Source: Eutrigla gurnardus
Lineage: Eukaryota > Chordata > Actinopteri > Perciformes > Triglidae
Direction of reading: 5' to 3'
Assembly: GCA_963514095.1 (NCBI GenBank)
Contig: OY741276.1
Coordinates: 14,279,959-14,343,958 of the forward strand
Length of the DNA: 64,000 bases
The notes below the pieces were generated by a model. That model saw nothing but the letters and a program-made list of their open reading frames with translations. It ran no database searches and was not told where the DNA came from. This document shows positions 51,081-62,800 of this stretch, one piece after another. The position numbers were made by a program, and so were the translations under genes. Position 1 is the first letter of the stretch, and every line of letters starts with the position of its first letter.

Positions 51081-51142
51081 GAGGAAGGGCCACAGGATGA
51101 GAGTACAGTTATGAGGAAGGGCCACAGGATGAGAGTACAGTT
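51081..51142. repeat. perfect tandem duplication, 32-bp unit, two copies
   Basis: The unit beginning 'gaggaagggccacaggatga' occurs at 51081 and again at 51113. The copies are identical over at least 30 bases, which suggests a recent slippage or repair event. Confidence 0.9.
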
Positions 51143-51204
51143 GAAATGACAGCGGTAGAGGAAACGGCCAAAAACTCATCCGAGTGCTACTGTGTAATAC
51201 AGAA

Positions 51205-52903
51205 ACTCATTTTAAAGTGGTTTATTAAAAACATGGTATAAATAAATATGACACTTCTGTTACATAGTAGGTGACGTCATTCAGATGAGAGACTGGAACA
51301 CACTTGATAGAGACTCTTCAGTACAAAATGATTCATGAAATATTACAGTGGCTTTCTGTGACAGCGATTTCTCATCTCCCGACCCGTAGCAGCGGCCTCT
51401 CATTGACAGTAGATACATCATAACAGTGTGAAACTACAAAGGTCTACAGTGGATAAAGTCAAGATAGTCAAGGCTTGTTGAATAATTCATATTTACCACC
51501 ATTTATTTCAGCATAGATAGATAAAGATGCTTGTGTGTTTTGGGATCAATCTCCTTAAAACGTATGTGGACTCAGCTTTCTATTCAACTGTAGGCAGAAC
51601 CTGTGAATGGAAAACAAAATATACCTACTATTTGAATTTGAATCATTTTGTGTAATATTTAAGATCAGTGCCTTGATTTTTCATACCCACTTCTTGAAAA
51701 TATATAAATACTGTGCATAGTAAAATAAAATAAAAATAAAACCCCATGAAAAACAGTGCTATTATTTTATCAGTGTGATGTGATCAGGCCTATATATACA
51801 CTTTCTTAATAGTGGTACCAAACATTAATTTCAATATGCAACCATTTTAGGAAGTATTTGTGTCCATTTTATAATATTCAATCCAATGTTCGACAAAGAC
51901 CTCAATTATTAACAATACATGCAACCCTCATTCAAAGGTAACATGATGTTAATGACCGACGTACAAAGAAAACATGAAATACCTGAGTTAAAAAAAAGTT
52001 AAGATGCTATAATATATATAATATATAACAACAATATAAAATCTGCACAATCAATTGAAATGCTTAGACTATAATTCTTTGTGCCAGTGTCAGTCTTCTT
52101 AATTCACAGTTTCAAGCTGTTATTCGCGTCACCTTCCACTCTGACGATCGTAACCCATAACGGAAGAGACTTCAAGGAAGTTCAGATGAAAACATGACTG
52201 ATTAAACATACGTGAGGCAGCAAACATAAGTTATAATTCACCACAATGATGACCACTATGTAAACACTGAAGTGAACAAATTCTCTGCCAACAACTCGAC
52301 ACACAGCAGCGGTTGTAAACCAGTGTTTGCATGGATTGTGCAACCTAACCCTCTCCTGACACTCACATATGGGAAAGGACTTTGGCACATTGGGTTTTCT
52401 GCACTTATCCACCCATGAAGCTGCGTCAATCAACTATTGGCCACTAGGGGGCAGAGGACCTCAAAAACAAGCAGCCTGGAAATACAGTATATGACCTTTA
52501 TAAAGTTACCATTTTCAATGATTCATCCAGCAGACACAGAGCAACGTTATCATTCCATTAGAGCTGAGTGTCTGGCCTTATGGTGGCCTTTGAGCCCAGG
52601 TTTAGCCTTCACCAACTCTTGACAAGAAATCTTGGTCTTAAGCTTGCTGAATGCTTGGCATTATACAGTAATGTGCAGTAAAAACCACAATGATGACCTC
52701 CATGAAGCTGCAGAGTCAGGTAATACCACTTCAAGTGAAACGCTACACATGACACTGTAATTTGATTCAGTAGTGATGAAATGTTGATCAATGCAGCTTC
52801 AAGCTAATTCCCTGTTTAAGTACACAACCACACTTTAATTAGTTTGTTATCAAAATGAAGTGTATTCTCCAAAACATACAGCTACACATTGGTTTGTGGA
52901 GGA
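51205..52903 (-). other. cspg4b: cspg4b 3' UTR with polyadenylation signal
   Basis: Downstream of the stop codon on the minus strand. The most distal good AATAAA is at 51221-51226 (TTTATT on the plus strand), with T/G-rich sequence following; another lies at 51502-51507. The sequence is AT-rich, has no coding frame and contains a CTCF-like motif at 52441. The end point is an estimate. Confidence 0.45.
52441..52454 (+). promoter_or_regulatory. CTCF-like motif
   Basis: CCACTAGGGGGCAG matches all positions of the core consensus CCASYAGRKGGCRS. It lies inside the cspg4b 3' UTR, between the convergent genes' ends. Confidence 0.4.
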
Positions 52904-54963
52904 TCACACCCAGTACTGGTTCATCTGCAGGGTGGGAGTGGTGGTTCTAATCATTTGGGAAGATGATGCAGGGGAACCATTACTCCAAGAACTTACGAGT
53001 ATGTTGGAATCAATGGTGTTATAAGTGGAGCCCTGATTCTGTGTCAATAACCGATCAAACACGGGGCTACTTGGGCAGCTGGGGCTCAGTGGAGTGACGG
53101 TCACCGTGGGAACTGTTGTGCTCCTCTGGGGTTGACCTTGGTAGGACTGACTGCTGGGGAGACCGGCGGAAGGTGGCCCCTTCGATGCAGCGGTGCTCTG
53201 CTTCCTTTGCCTGTGGTGTCGAAGAAAGACGACCAGGACTACGAAGATGATTATTAACAACAGCAGGGCCAGCAGTGGTAAGATGACCAAGAGCGGACTG
53301 GAAGTCTTTTGAGGGTAAGACTCTACACGTACTGGTGTGTTCCTGAAGGGAAAATCCTCTGTTCCGCGGGTCGGTTTGCCAAGAGTTGTGCTGAAAATGT
53401 TAGTTCTGTTGGAGTTCCCCCAGCGGTTGCGCGCCTTGAACCTTTGATGGTTTTTGCTTGGCTGCTGAGTGGAGAGGAAAGCTGTAGACAGGACCGGTGA
53501 AGTACTTGCATTTCTGGGAGTTTGGATTGGCGTCTGAGGAACAGGTGATGTGGTTCGGACAGAACTCATCGTGGTCGGAAAAAGTGCGGCATCATATGGC
53601 ACGACTGTAAAGTGGAACTCTCCTTTAGCAGGTGGGACGTTCTGAGCTTTCAGCACAAACACCAGCGAGTCATTTAGCTCCTGAACTCCAGTCATGTTGG
53701 CATTCAGCAACAAAGCCACCTTCTCTTGCATCACCTCCTGAAAGGTGAAGGTCTCGGCTGGTACAGCTTTCCTGGACATTTTAGGTTTTGACCAGACCAC
53801 CTTCCCATACTTAGGGTGGGCGATCACTTCAAATATAGGGTCACTACCACTAATATTAGCCAGTTCGGAGGCATTAAGCCAGCTAGTGCTGAGTTTGGCA
53901 GCGATCCCGTTGGGAATCCTCAAACCATTCCCAACTTGGATCAAAGGTGCGACAGTCACGTTAAACACTTGGCCCGTCACGTTTGCCTCTGAAGTGAAGG
54001 CGGTGAACTCAAAGCTGTCATCTGCTGAGGAAAGGGAGGTCATGTGGTAGGACAACCTTCCAGCCTGTAGATCTTCCTGTTCGAACTGTGCGACCTCTTG
54101 GTTTGCCTTCAAAAGTTTGCCAAAGTTGGGAGGCCTCGTGATCTTGTAGTGAATGGTGATGTTTTTCCCATTGGTCTCGGCAGCGAGGTCGCCATTGGTC
54201 AGTGACACCGAAGTCTTGCCCTGCACCAGTGTCAATCCGGTGTAGTTGACCAGAGAAATGGTGATTTCTATCACTTCTAGGTTAAAGATTTTATATATTG
54301 GTTTATGATGGCCATCCGTGACACTGAAGTAGAACACCCCTGAGGCCGAGCTTCCATCGTGGACAAAAAAGACGCTCCTGTTATTGATTTGGAGTTGGGT
54401 GAAGGCCACAACCGACTCATTCAGACTTCCTTCGAGAGCTAGGTAACCGTTGTTTGGCTTGCTAATCACAGAGAACTTAATATCATCAGGAGGATTGTCT
54501 AAGTCTTCAACTTTGAGATTCTCAGGCCCGAGGACAACTGTATCCCCTTGCACCACTCTCAGACTTGGAGCTTTGGTTTTGAGTAAAGGTGGCTGATCAT
54601 TCACAGGTGTGACTGTAATGTTAAAACACTCCTCAACAACATCGATGTCATCTTGAGGCCATTGTGCCGTTTTGCCTTTAGGATTTAGCCAGACGCTGAA
54701 TGAAAATGAATCGTAAGTTGTTTCCGAGTTGTCGTGCTTGTAGGCGATGCCGTATTTGCTGACGATGAACTGTGAAAAGTTAGGCTTCTCCTTGGTGAGG
54801 TTTCTCTCTCCCACCACTATGACACCGTGCTGGGGCAGAGAAGTCACCTGGAACCAGACCTCGTGGGAGCTCCGCTGAGGTGTCGGCAGCTTGGACAACA
54901 GGTTAGTGGCGTCCAGCTTGGACTCATCAATGATGACGCGCTCCCCTTCTGTTACCTCAGCAC
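52904..54963 (-). CDS. cspg4b: CSPG4/NG2-type proteoglycan, last coding exon (CSPG repeats, transmembrane, tail)
   Basis: CSPG4 (NG2) proteins are large single-pass membrane proteoglycans that bind collagen, growth factors and integrins. This exon encodes the last membrane-proximal CSPG repeats (for example LKVEDLDNPPDDIKFSV, GYLALEG, FTQLQI, FFVHDGS) with many N-glycosylation sequons. A Ser/Thr-rich stem follows, then a transmembrane helix (LLVILPLLALLLLIIIFVV, about 53222-53293) with a basic stop-transfer (RHHRQRK) and a tail of about 105 residues. The end NQYWV is the PDZ ligand that defines the CSPG4 group (GRIP1, syntenin, MUPP1 binding), and a Thr-Pro just before it (RTTTPTL) recalls the ERK site of human CSPG4. 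The acceptor is CTAG|GT at 54964 (phase 1). About 24 codons of open frame beyond it are intron. Adjacency to snx18, not snx33, suggests the 4B paralogue. Confidence 0.93.
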
Positions 54964-55147
54964 CTAGCACCAAGCAAACATAGCAGACGTTAATTACCAA
55001 CACCACCATGGATAATCCATTTCTAGAGACCATCATGTGATGGAATCACACCAGCAGCGACACAAAGTTGTGCCACATATGTAAAGTGGAGGAAAAATTG
55101 TCTATACATTTCTATTTGACCAAATACTGCTTAACTCTTGTTCATAC

Positions 55148-55331
55148 CTGTGTTTGCAAGCAGGACCGTGTTGTGTTCAGGTCCAGTATTCTCATAAGAA
55201 ATGTCAATTTTGAGGGTCTGGCTGTCCAGAGAAGTAGGCGGCGAGGCCACAGAGAAGGTCACGGAGTCCATGGCTTCCCAGCCCACCGACTCTATTGGGG
55301 TTTGAATGTAGACAACTTCTTTTCTGTTCAC
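55148..55331 (-). CDS. cspg4b: cspg4b internal exon (CSPG repeat)
   Basis: The exon reads from VNRKEVVYIQTP to NTVLLANT plus one base. It includes the end of one CSPG repeat (DSVTFSVASPP) and the start of the linker to the next (LKIDISYENTG). The acceptor is CCACAG|GTG (phase 0) and the donor ACACAG|GTATGA (phase 1). The length of 184 bases fits those phases, and the split glycine joins LLANTG to AEVTEGERV in the last exon. The open frame continues upstream into intron sequence (VKLFLGSWFG...), which should not be taken as protein. Confidence 0.88.
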
Positions 55332-55770
55332 CTGTGGTAGAAAAACACCACAAATCCTCAGGCCAAACCATGATCCCAAAAATAACTTCACATCAACAAC
55401 ATGCAGATCAGCCATCCCTAAAGTGAACTGGTGGTTTTAAACAGTTCACTTATCAGTTCTGGAGGACATTACTACAGTAATGACTTCATCATTAATTTAA
55501 GTCTGCATTGCTCAGCTGTAAATAAAGTGCACAGTGCATCACAACTTTAACTGTGTCAGAACATACTCCATTAGAAATAATTGATTACAAAAAAGCCATT
55601 CAGCAAAAGAAACTGAATATTTATTATTAATACCATGGAGAATCTGGCAATTTTTCACATGAACGGAGGGAAATGTTTAATCTTACACTGGTTCCCTTCC
55701 CTCGTATTGTATTTCAAGTGATCCTTTTGTAAAATGAGAGTGTCGGCATGACCTCCAGCTCTTCACCCAC

Positions 55771-55943
55771 CATGCCTTGTGTGAAGGTGGAGATGTCCAC
55801 GGTTGAATTATCGGGCTGCCTCTTGACCAGACGCCCCAGCTTAGGATGCCGAATCACACTGAAGACAATCACGCGGCTCGAGGTGTTGCTGACGTCGTTG
55901 GTCACTGCTTGTAAATCCTTGTTCGTGATTGGAGTGGAAGAGC
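55771..55943 (-). CDS. cspg4b: cspg4b internal exon (CSPG repeat)
   Basis: The exon reads from SSTPITNKDLQAV to DISTFTQGM, with the typical core VIFSVIRHPKLGRL-like text (here IVFSVIRHPKLGRLV) and the FTQ motif of CSPG repeats. The acceptor is CCTCCAG|GC (phase 1). The donor is chosen as ATG|GTGGGT (phase 0), because it joins FTQGM to VNRKEVVYI, restoring the usual FTQ-x-x-V-N pattern; the 173-base length agrees. Reading on to the stop (VGEELEVMPTL...) would break the repeat, so that part is treated as intron. Another GT lies a few codons later but fits less well. Confidence 0.82.
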
Positions 55944-58119
55944 CTGGAGGAAAGATGTGAAATTTATTCAAGGGAATTACTGGTGAAGTGGCTCGGATAA
56001 TTGATCATGAAACTATATATCTGTTAGTTGCTCTTGTGTGGTGTTCAGTTCAGCTGTCACCACACGGTTGGTGCTCCTGTGTGGCTGCTTCAAATATTAC
56101 AAGTTTCACATCTATTTGACATCAGGTTACACAAAAAAATAAACTGTAATAGGCCGATGAGAGGTCTTAGATGTCTAAGATCCAACTGCACGGCGTTACA
56201 TAAAGTCCAAACAAAATGAAAAGTGCTTCTCATGGATACTGTAAAGAGACTCCTGTGCCTGATGACTGGGACAGACGACTTAAGAGCTTCTCTTCCTGAA
56301 AGATGGATTTCATACATTTCCGTAGCTCTGCTGCCACTGGGAAGATTGTGAGGATCCTAAAAAAAGGATGATGGAAATGTTGGAAGGCGATAATAGAAGG
56401 AAAGTAGGGTCGAAGCACAGTGAAGTTCATTCATCACATGTGGCGAGCACTCCCTCCATCCATCTGTGTCTCATGGGAAATTTGCCTCCAAGATAAAGAG
56501 GGAAAGAGGCTTTCTTGTCTTTATACAATGGAAACCTCTCTTGCGCTACATCCGCACAAGATGGGTTTTTGCTGTATTGTCAGATATTTGTGCAGCGCTT
56601 CTTAATAATAGTATTTGGACATAGAAATGCTCACAGGAATACAAAGCATAACTCAAACCAAATACTTTTGCAAAAAAACTGTGAGTTGTTCATTCTCTGC
56701 CTGAGGGATGAGCAAAATGTCTGCCACTTTAGGAATTTGAGATGGGTTGAGATTAAAATGATAATGCTGACAAGGGATTAAAAGAATATAGCAACAAAAG
56801 ATTGATAGAATTTATAAAGTATATAATTAAGCCGCCACTATACTCTACTTTATACAATTAATGAATGTCTTCCAGGAGAGTCTATAAGTGTCTATAGTTA
56901 TCCCCCATTGCCATGGAGTCCCATTATATTGGAGAGACAGCAGACATTTCTACTGCAAATATGTCCAAAATTGGAAAAAAAAAAAAAAAAAAAAAAAACA
57001 TGCCTTTATGATTTTGGGGTTAACCATCCCTTTAATGGTCAACATTGTTGGAGCTGTATGGAGCCTGAAAGGAGGACCTGCCCACATATCTTTTAGATAA
57101 AGAAAATATATATTTCTTGTATAAATATGTAATGTGTCTAAAATCAAAACTACACCCTTTGTTATCCACATATTCAATCAACTCCACCTTCACAAGTGGC
57201 TGTTGGACTACGACTAAGACTTAAGATTTTATAGCATCACACTGCCCTTATATTCCACACACAACACATACCAAGAAGTTCTGTTTGGTATTTGCCAGCA
57301 ACACCGCAATGACTTCCTGTCAGAATGCTTTCAGGTAAACGCTGGTTTCTTAATGAGGCACATGCAACCATTTAGGACATTTGAGGACTTTGTGAGGAAG
57401 AAGGAAAACACTTTCACACCTCCACGGTGTGAAAATGTTTCATGTCACCCCCTCATCCCATCAAAACCCTCCATTGTCAGTTAAAGCTCCCATTCCCACC
57501 CCGCCCCCTCTCTGCCCCGCCTGGCACAAAGCACAAACAGACAGTGGCACAGCTTTTCAAGTACCCACTCACCCTGTGGCTGGGAAGCTCAGCAGAGCGT
57601 GCCAGTTGGCAGTTTGCTGCCCTCACAATATCCTTTCCCTTCTAATTCGCAAACCAGACCGTTGGAAAAAATCTTGAAATATTTTTGCAGGCACAGACAA
57701 CAGCCAGCCCACTAAAAGTAGCATGAGCTCTATATCAAAACACGAAGCAGTGTCAGCTGATTCACCCGTCTGGTATTTGGATAAAGTAATGACTTTCCCA
57801 CTGTTGGAAAGGTGCTGAATTATTAAACCAAAGGAGGTTCTGAGCAAAGTCTGCAGTCGGGCTGAACACAAAATACAGCATATGAGACGGAAATGTGTCA
57901 CAAGCACACCCACGCAAATGGAGGCAAAAAAAATAGGAAATCAATACAATGCTTATTTATATTAATAGCAGAACTAAAAAGGGGATGACAGAGACACGGA
58001 ACGAAATTATGTTATTTCAGCTCATTTTCAGGAAGCGCTGTGAAGAACAACAATATTGGTTTCTAGTGTGACCGATAACATAATTATCTTCATCCCTCTA
58101 TACTCAGAGGAAGCTTTAC
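55944..58119 (-). other. cspg4b: cspg4b intron (2.2 kb)
   Basis: A GT-AG intron. It holds copy 2 of a dispersed repeat (56908-57036) with an internal A-run of about 23 bases (56976-56998). No exon is recognised; phase and repeat continuity across the two flanking exons leave no gap. Confidence 0.8.
56908..57036 (+). repeat. dispersed repeat, copy 2 ('gtcccattatattggagaga' family)
   Basis: Related to 38203-38328 over its whole length, with the same head and the tail 'tttggggttaaccatccctttaa'. This copy has gained an A-run. It lies in a cspg4b intron, while the other copy lies in the snx18 intron. Confidence 0.6.
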
Positions 58120-58251
58120 CTGGAAACACCTTGAGTGGACGGTTTTTCTCTAAACTGAGGACCAAGGCTCTGGCTGTGATGCTGAAGATCTGCCTGGGAG
58201 TGAAGTTCAAACCGTCGTTGACTTGAAAGTTGAATCCTCCAGACATAGCAC
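58120..58251 (-). CDS. cspg4b: cspg4b internal exon (CSPG repeat)
   Basis: The exon reads from AMSGGFNFQVNDGLNFTPRQ to RPLKVFPG, with the split glycine on both sides. FNFQVNDGLNFTPRQIFSI is a classic end of a CSPG repeat. The acceptor is TTTCCAG|GT (phase 1) and the donor CCAG|GTAAAG (phase 1); the length is 132 bases. Both junctions agree in phase with the neighbouring exons. Confidence 0.9.
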
Positions 58252-58817
58252 CTGGAAATGCAATGAAACAGCTTAGTTTTAAGAGTACATGTTTTCACTT
58301 TGTTCATGGCAAATAAAAAAATGTATATGTAAAAAGAAAAGAAAGAAAAAAGTAGATAGCAATCAGAACAATAAGCAGAACCCTGATCTGAGACTGACAA
58401 AACCAAATGTTAAAAGACCGTATCAACCATCTTACAAGAGAGTTTCCAGCCTATTAAAGTAACATCACCTCTGACCTGTCTGTATCAGTGCTGCCAGTAC
58501 TTTAACTAGAAAAGTTCACATTGTTCCTGCAGAGGACTATGATTTCAATGCGAGTTGACTCAAATACAAAGCAAATCAAACTGTGAGGAATTGTCAACAG
58601 CACCCTCTAGTGGACGCAAAAAGAAGAACAACAACAACAAGTTATCTTGAATGAACCCACCCCAAAAAACACATGAATTATATTTAGCATCACTGCATTA
58701 AATCCAAAACATGACCGAGTAAAAAGGATACAGATCATATCTATAGCAATACATTACAGGTTATTAAGGACCGGGCAAAACGATCAAAATCAATGTCACA
58801 ATATAATATGAAAATAT

Positions 58818-58841
58818 CCCCCCCCCCCCCCCCCCCCCCCC
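58818..58841. repeat. (C)24 homopolymer
   Basis: Uninterrupted C run. In the cspg4b transcript it is a G24 run, able to form G-quadruplex. The true length may differ because such runs are poorly sequenced. Confidence 0.85.
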
Positions 58842-59066
58842 ACCCCCACGCCATAGCAATACATATTACATTGTGGCTGCTGTTTAATACAAATGAGAGG
58901 TTTTCCACTGTTTATTATTAAATTAGAATTGATTCCACACAATTTATAACATTTTATTGACCCTTATGCCCCGTTAAAAAAAGTTATGTTGGTGCTGTTA
59001 ACCACAAGATTTGTGTTTTGAAATTTAAACTGCTATAAAATTATGAAAGATCAATCTTTTTCCAAA

Positions 59067-59086
59067 CCCCCCCCCCCCCCCCCCCC
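59067..59086. repeat. (C)20 homopolymer
   Basis: Second uninterrupted C run, 225 bases from the end of the first, with AT-rich sequence between. Confidence 0.85.
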
Positions 59087-59656
59087 ATTGTTTTCATGAA
59101 GGGGTTCTTGTTTAATTTATATCATGATTTAATTAATCACACTTAAAAATGAACCCTTTAAATGCCAGTTTTGATCATATACCACTAACCGCTTTTTGAA
59201 AAATACACTATATATTCTTTATTTTATATTTTTATATTATAGACTTTATTTGTACAAAACTTTATCAAGTTTGCTGCAAAGAAATGAGAAATTTCAGGCA
59301 AAATAATACTTTAATTTAAAGGGGGGGGGGGTCGCTAGGGAACAATCACAGCCAAAGTTATTCCAATAAATGCACCTCCAACTACACAAAATTCCCTTAA
59401 CAGTACCTAAGGGTTAATGTAGTCACATTTCATTTTTGTGTCTGTTGTTATTATCTTTTTATATCGTTTTTGTAGTTTCTGATTTGGGATGAGGACCATG
59501 TTTATGATTTCTTGACCTCTCCTGTACCTTTCCATTTCTGTTGATTGTTTTTATGCTGGTTGTATAAATGCAAAATAAAAAGTAAATCAAACATGTGATA
59601 AGTGTTTCTAGTTTAGTAGGTGATAAAAAACAACAACAACAACAACCTACGTTTAC

Positions 59657-59855
59657 CTTTGTGAACAAACAGTAGCTGTCCCTGGTCGATGTGCTCCTGC
59701 GTGAAATTGAGTACTGCCTTCATGGGGGCACTCTTCAGGGCCAGGTGTCCGATGCTGGGTGGGGTCACCATGTAGTGCAGCTCCACTGGGGGGGTGTCCA
59801 GGTCCTGCGCTCTCAGATCCTCTGGCCTGATCTCAGTCACAGAGGATACCCAAAC
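59657..59855 (-). CDS. cspg4b: cspg4b internal exon (CSPG repeat)
   Basis: The exon reads from VWVSSVTEIRPEDLRAQDLDT to LLFVHKG. It shows the full opening of a CSPG repeat: I.P.DL.A.DLDTPP, LHYMVTPP, GHLAL, LNFTQEHIDQGQLLFVH. The acceptor is TGTCCAG|GTT (phase 0) and the donor CAAAG|GTAAAC (phase 1); 199 bases agrees. Residues MAPVLDQSC... before the acceptor and KRRLLLLL... after the donor are intron read-through. Confidence 0.9.
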
Positions 59856-62800
59856 CTGGACACAAGATTGGTCAAGGACAGGTGCCACCTTTTATCTCCA
59901 TGACAACACAGACCTCCACGAATGGGATGAGGCTAACAGGATTTATTTTGATAGATGAAAAGAAATGCTATCATATTTTATTACACAACAGAGCGAATTA
60001 CTTGCTATGTAATGTTTCTTTTGATTTGATGCCAGGCTATGAAGAAATCCCCCTAATAAAAATCTTAAATACGATCTGTAGAAAAGAACAGGATTATGTC
60101 CCATGCACTTTCCTCTTGAGATAAATGCACTTGTAAAGCAGCAAGCTACAACACAAAGAAAGGAAGCGAGACGCATCAAAGAGCTACGCACAAAGCTGAT
60201 GTGTCCTTGTCATTCATCATCATCACATATGATGAACCCAGGATGCTGTGGGTGTGAGTCAAGCTCCAAGGCTATTTCACATCTTTCCTCTTGTTATTTT
60301 CCCCACTCTATATCATCCAACCGTGCAGAACCGCTGTAAAAAAAAGAATCTCTAACCGAGGCACCTAAAGACGGCAAGACTGCAACAACCCATGGGAAAA
60401 TGTCACTCTGAGCATCACTCAAGTCCTGTTCAACAATGTAATTCAAATGAAGGACAGCTCAGGACTAAATATAACCACAGACTTTAAACACACTTGGCTG
60501 TAGTGCAGAGGGTTGGCGAGGCATAGTTAAGGTCCCCGCTTCCGTGTGAATTCAAAAGCCTCGAGCTTAAACACGAAGGAACAGAGGAACTCATTGACAC
60601 ACAGAGCACAAAACTAGTGAACTGTGCAGACAATAAAGGATGAGCCTCAAAACTCGAGGCCTGAGAAAACTATTGCATAATATGTCACTGTCCCTCACAC
60701 GGGTTATGATTCCACAGCAAATACTTAGAGGACACAAATCATGAGAATTTACGTCTCCTAAAATCGACTTGAATAGGCCTTTTTCCTCTGCGAAATGCTC
60801 CACTATGTTCACCAGCTGGTCGCTAAACTTTCTTTAAACTTGTCCGACAGTGCTGTGTGGAAAACAGCTGCCTTCTGCAACTGGAAATGATCAGTGTTGG
60901 ACAAGCTACATGGAAATTTAAGTGAGCTGGACTAGCCGTTACTCTGCATTAAACGACGCTTCACTACACTGAAGCGACAGCAACATGACAAAGCTTTTTT
61001 GTAAAGTGACACATAGAAATATATATTTATTCAAGTATCTCCCCAAAAAACTACATGTTACAAGTTTACATTTGAACACATCCTTATAAACTTAATCCCA
61101 AATTATATTAGGTTTTGGTAATAAATTCCACTTTGGAGCTCATAGTCTGCAAGTATTCTTAAGCACAAAACAAAGTACAGACACTCCTTTTTTACACAAA
61201 TGAGTTTCCTCTTGGAACAAGTAGGCAGCCACAGGATATGCAGCATTTACACTAAGGGTGTGATCACAGTAACATATCAGTGTTTACACAGTAGCTAACT
61301 AGCAAGTGTTTTTACTGGCAAGTTCTACTACAGTTTTATGAAAGTTGGTTTATGTGAAAGGCCAGTGATCACAGACTGAAGAAGTCAGCATCGCAAGAGT
61401 GTGCAAAAAAACAACAACAAAACCAGCTACATGAGTGTATAGCATATCACAAACATGGTAAATGATACGAGTGTGAGAGAATCCGAGGATGACATTAAAC
61501 CTTTTAAAACACTAAATATTGGGCGACACTGGTGTCGGCATGGCCATAAAATGACAAAATGAAAGGCTTGTGTGTAACTGGCAGCGAGCTGGCCTCTAAC
61601 TCGACTGTAGGTGTTACTTACTGGAACAGACGCATGGGGTACTTTTTCAATTAGCACCTACAGACCCCACATCCACCCACCGCACAGGGACGCCGCACAC
61701 ATCACAGCATAATCCCTCATTTACCAGTAAATCACAGCAGGATCAGTCAGAAACAACGTCAGTGTGACTCACCAGATTCAAAGAAAAACACACATGAAAC
61801 CAATTTGCGCGGGCAGCCCCTTGGGGTCGAGATCTTTCCCTCAACTAAGGCGGGGGTGTCTGCCGCTCATCAGGCTGCAGCTTTAGTGATGGAGACGACA
61901 GGCAAGTGGAAACGAAATGTTGCCTCTTTGATCCATTTTAATTTAATTCCTGTGAGTCCTTCACTGACAAACACCAACTACTTCTATGTGTGTTGAGGTG
62001 ACTCGTGAATCTCTTATTGGTGAGTGAGTTTGTGTTATTTAGTACGGCACACAACATCACAAACTAACTAGCAGATCCAGAGAGCAATAGACCAGCAACT
62101 CCCATATTCTCTAGGGTAAAATTACCAGTTTTTCCCCAATGGAGTCTTGTGGCTTTGTTGAGAGCATAGCATTTGCAGTAGATTATATTGAATCGTAGGG
62201 TTTATTCAGTGTTTAGACAATCCCTGTGGCATAATTGATAATAATATTCCAATATGATTCAATTAAAAATAAATGTGATTGTGAGAGGACCTGTAAACCT
62301 CTCAATATCTTCCGACAGTTCACGTTTCATGAAGCACAGTGACAGAGAGCCACCTTGTGGACGCAATCTAAACCTTCAACCTAACATCTCTAAAATAATG
62401 ACTGATGACATTTAAGTGAAACCAATAGTGACTATCACCAAAAATGATAAACAGCACCCCTTAAGAAATATTCTGACTTTCTCATATAAACTATTTTAAG
62501 TGCAGTGAATTTTAGAAGGCGCTCATGTCCGGGTCTGCAGGATCTCAGAGGAATTTGAGGCATTTGGGGCAAAGCAGCACAGACAATAGAGAACCTATAC
62601 TTCAGCCTCTCTTTCCAGCTGGACTTCTCCCAACTCTGCTTACTGAAGCTTGTAAAGTCAGCACTGCTCAGCACATGGACACACACACACACACGCCTAA
62701 TGGCTAACATATTATAACATACAGTAATGTGTAGTACTTTCACAGCAGACTGAATGATGTCGTCACAGTGTCTGCTATTTCTGGGCCACTTTCTCAACAC

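Larger units (their letters stand above)
40321..51204. other. intergenic region between snx18 and cspg4b
   Basis: The two genes converge on this 10.9-kb stretch. No coding exon is recognised; in particular no ESM1-like or granzyme frame, genes that neighbour SNX18 in human. It holds microsatellites at 46.8, 48.5 and 49.9 kb, dispersed repeats near 43 kb, a candidate untranslated terminal exon at 43.8-44.4 kb and two unique blocks at 42.4 and 50.6 kb. Confidence 0.5.
58252..59656 (-). other. cspg4b: cspg4b intron with G/C homopolymers
   Basis: It contains C24 at 58818-58841, C20 at 59067-59086 and G11 at 59321-59331 on the plus strand, that is G-runs and one C-run in the pre-mRNA. Near 58600-58613 a CTCF-like motif lies on the minus strand (CCACTAGAGGGTGC, one mismatch). 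No exon is seen. Confidence 0.8.

Noticed and set aside
54964..55036. N-terminal hydrophobic extension of the last cspg4b frame that looks like a signal peptide
   Set aside because: It lies upstream of a good acceptor (CTAG|GT) and the upstream exon joins in phase; it is intron sequence, not a new start.
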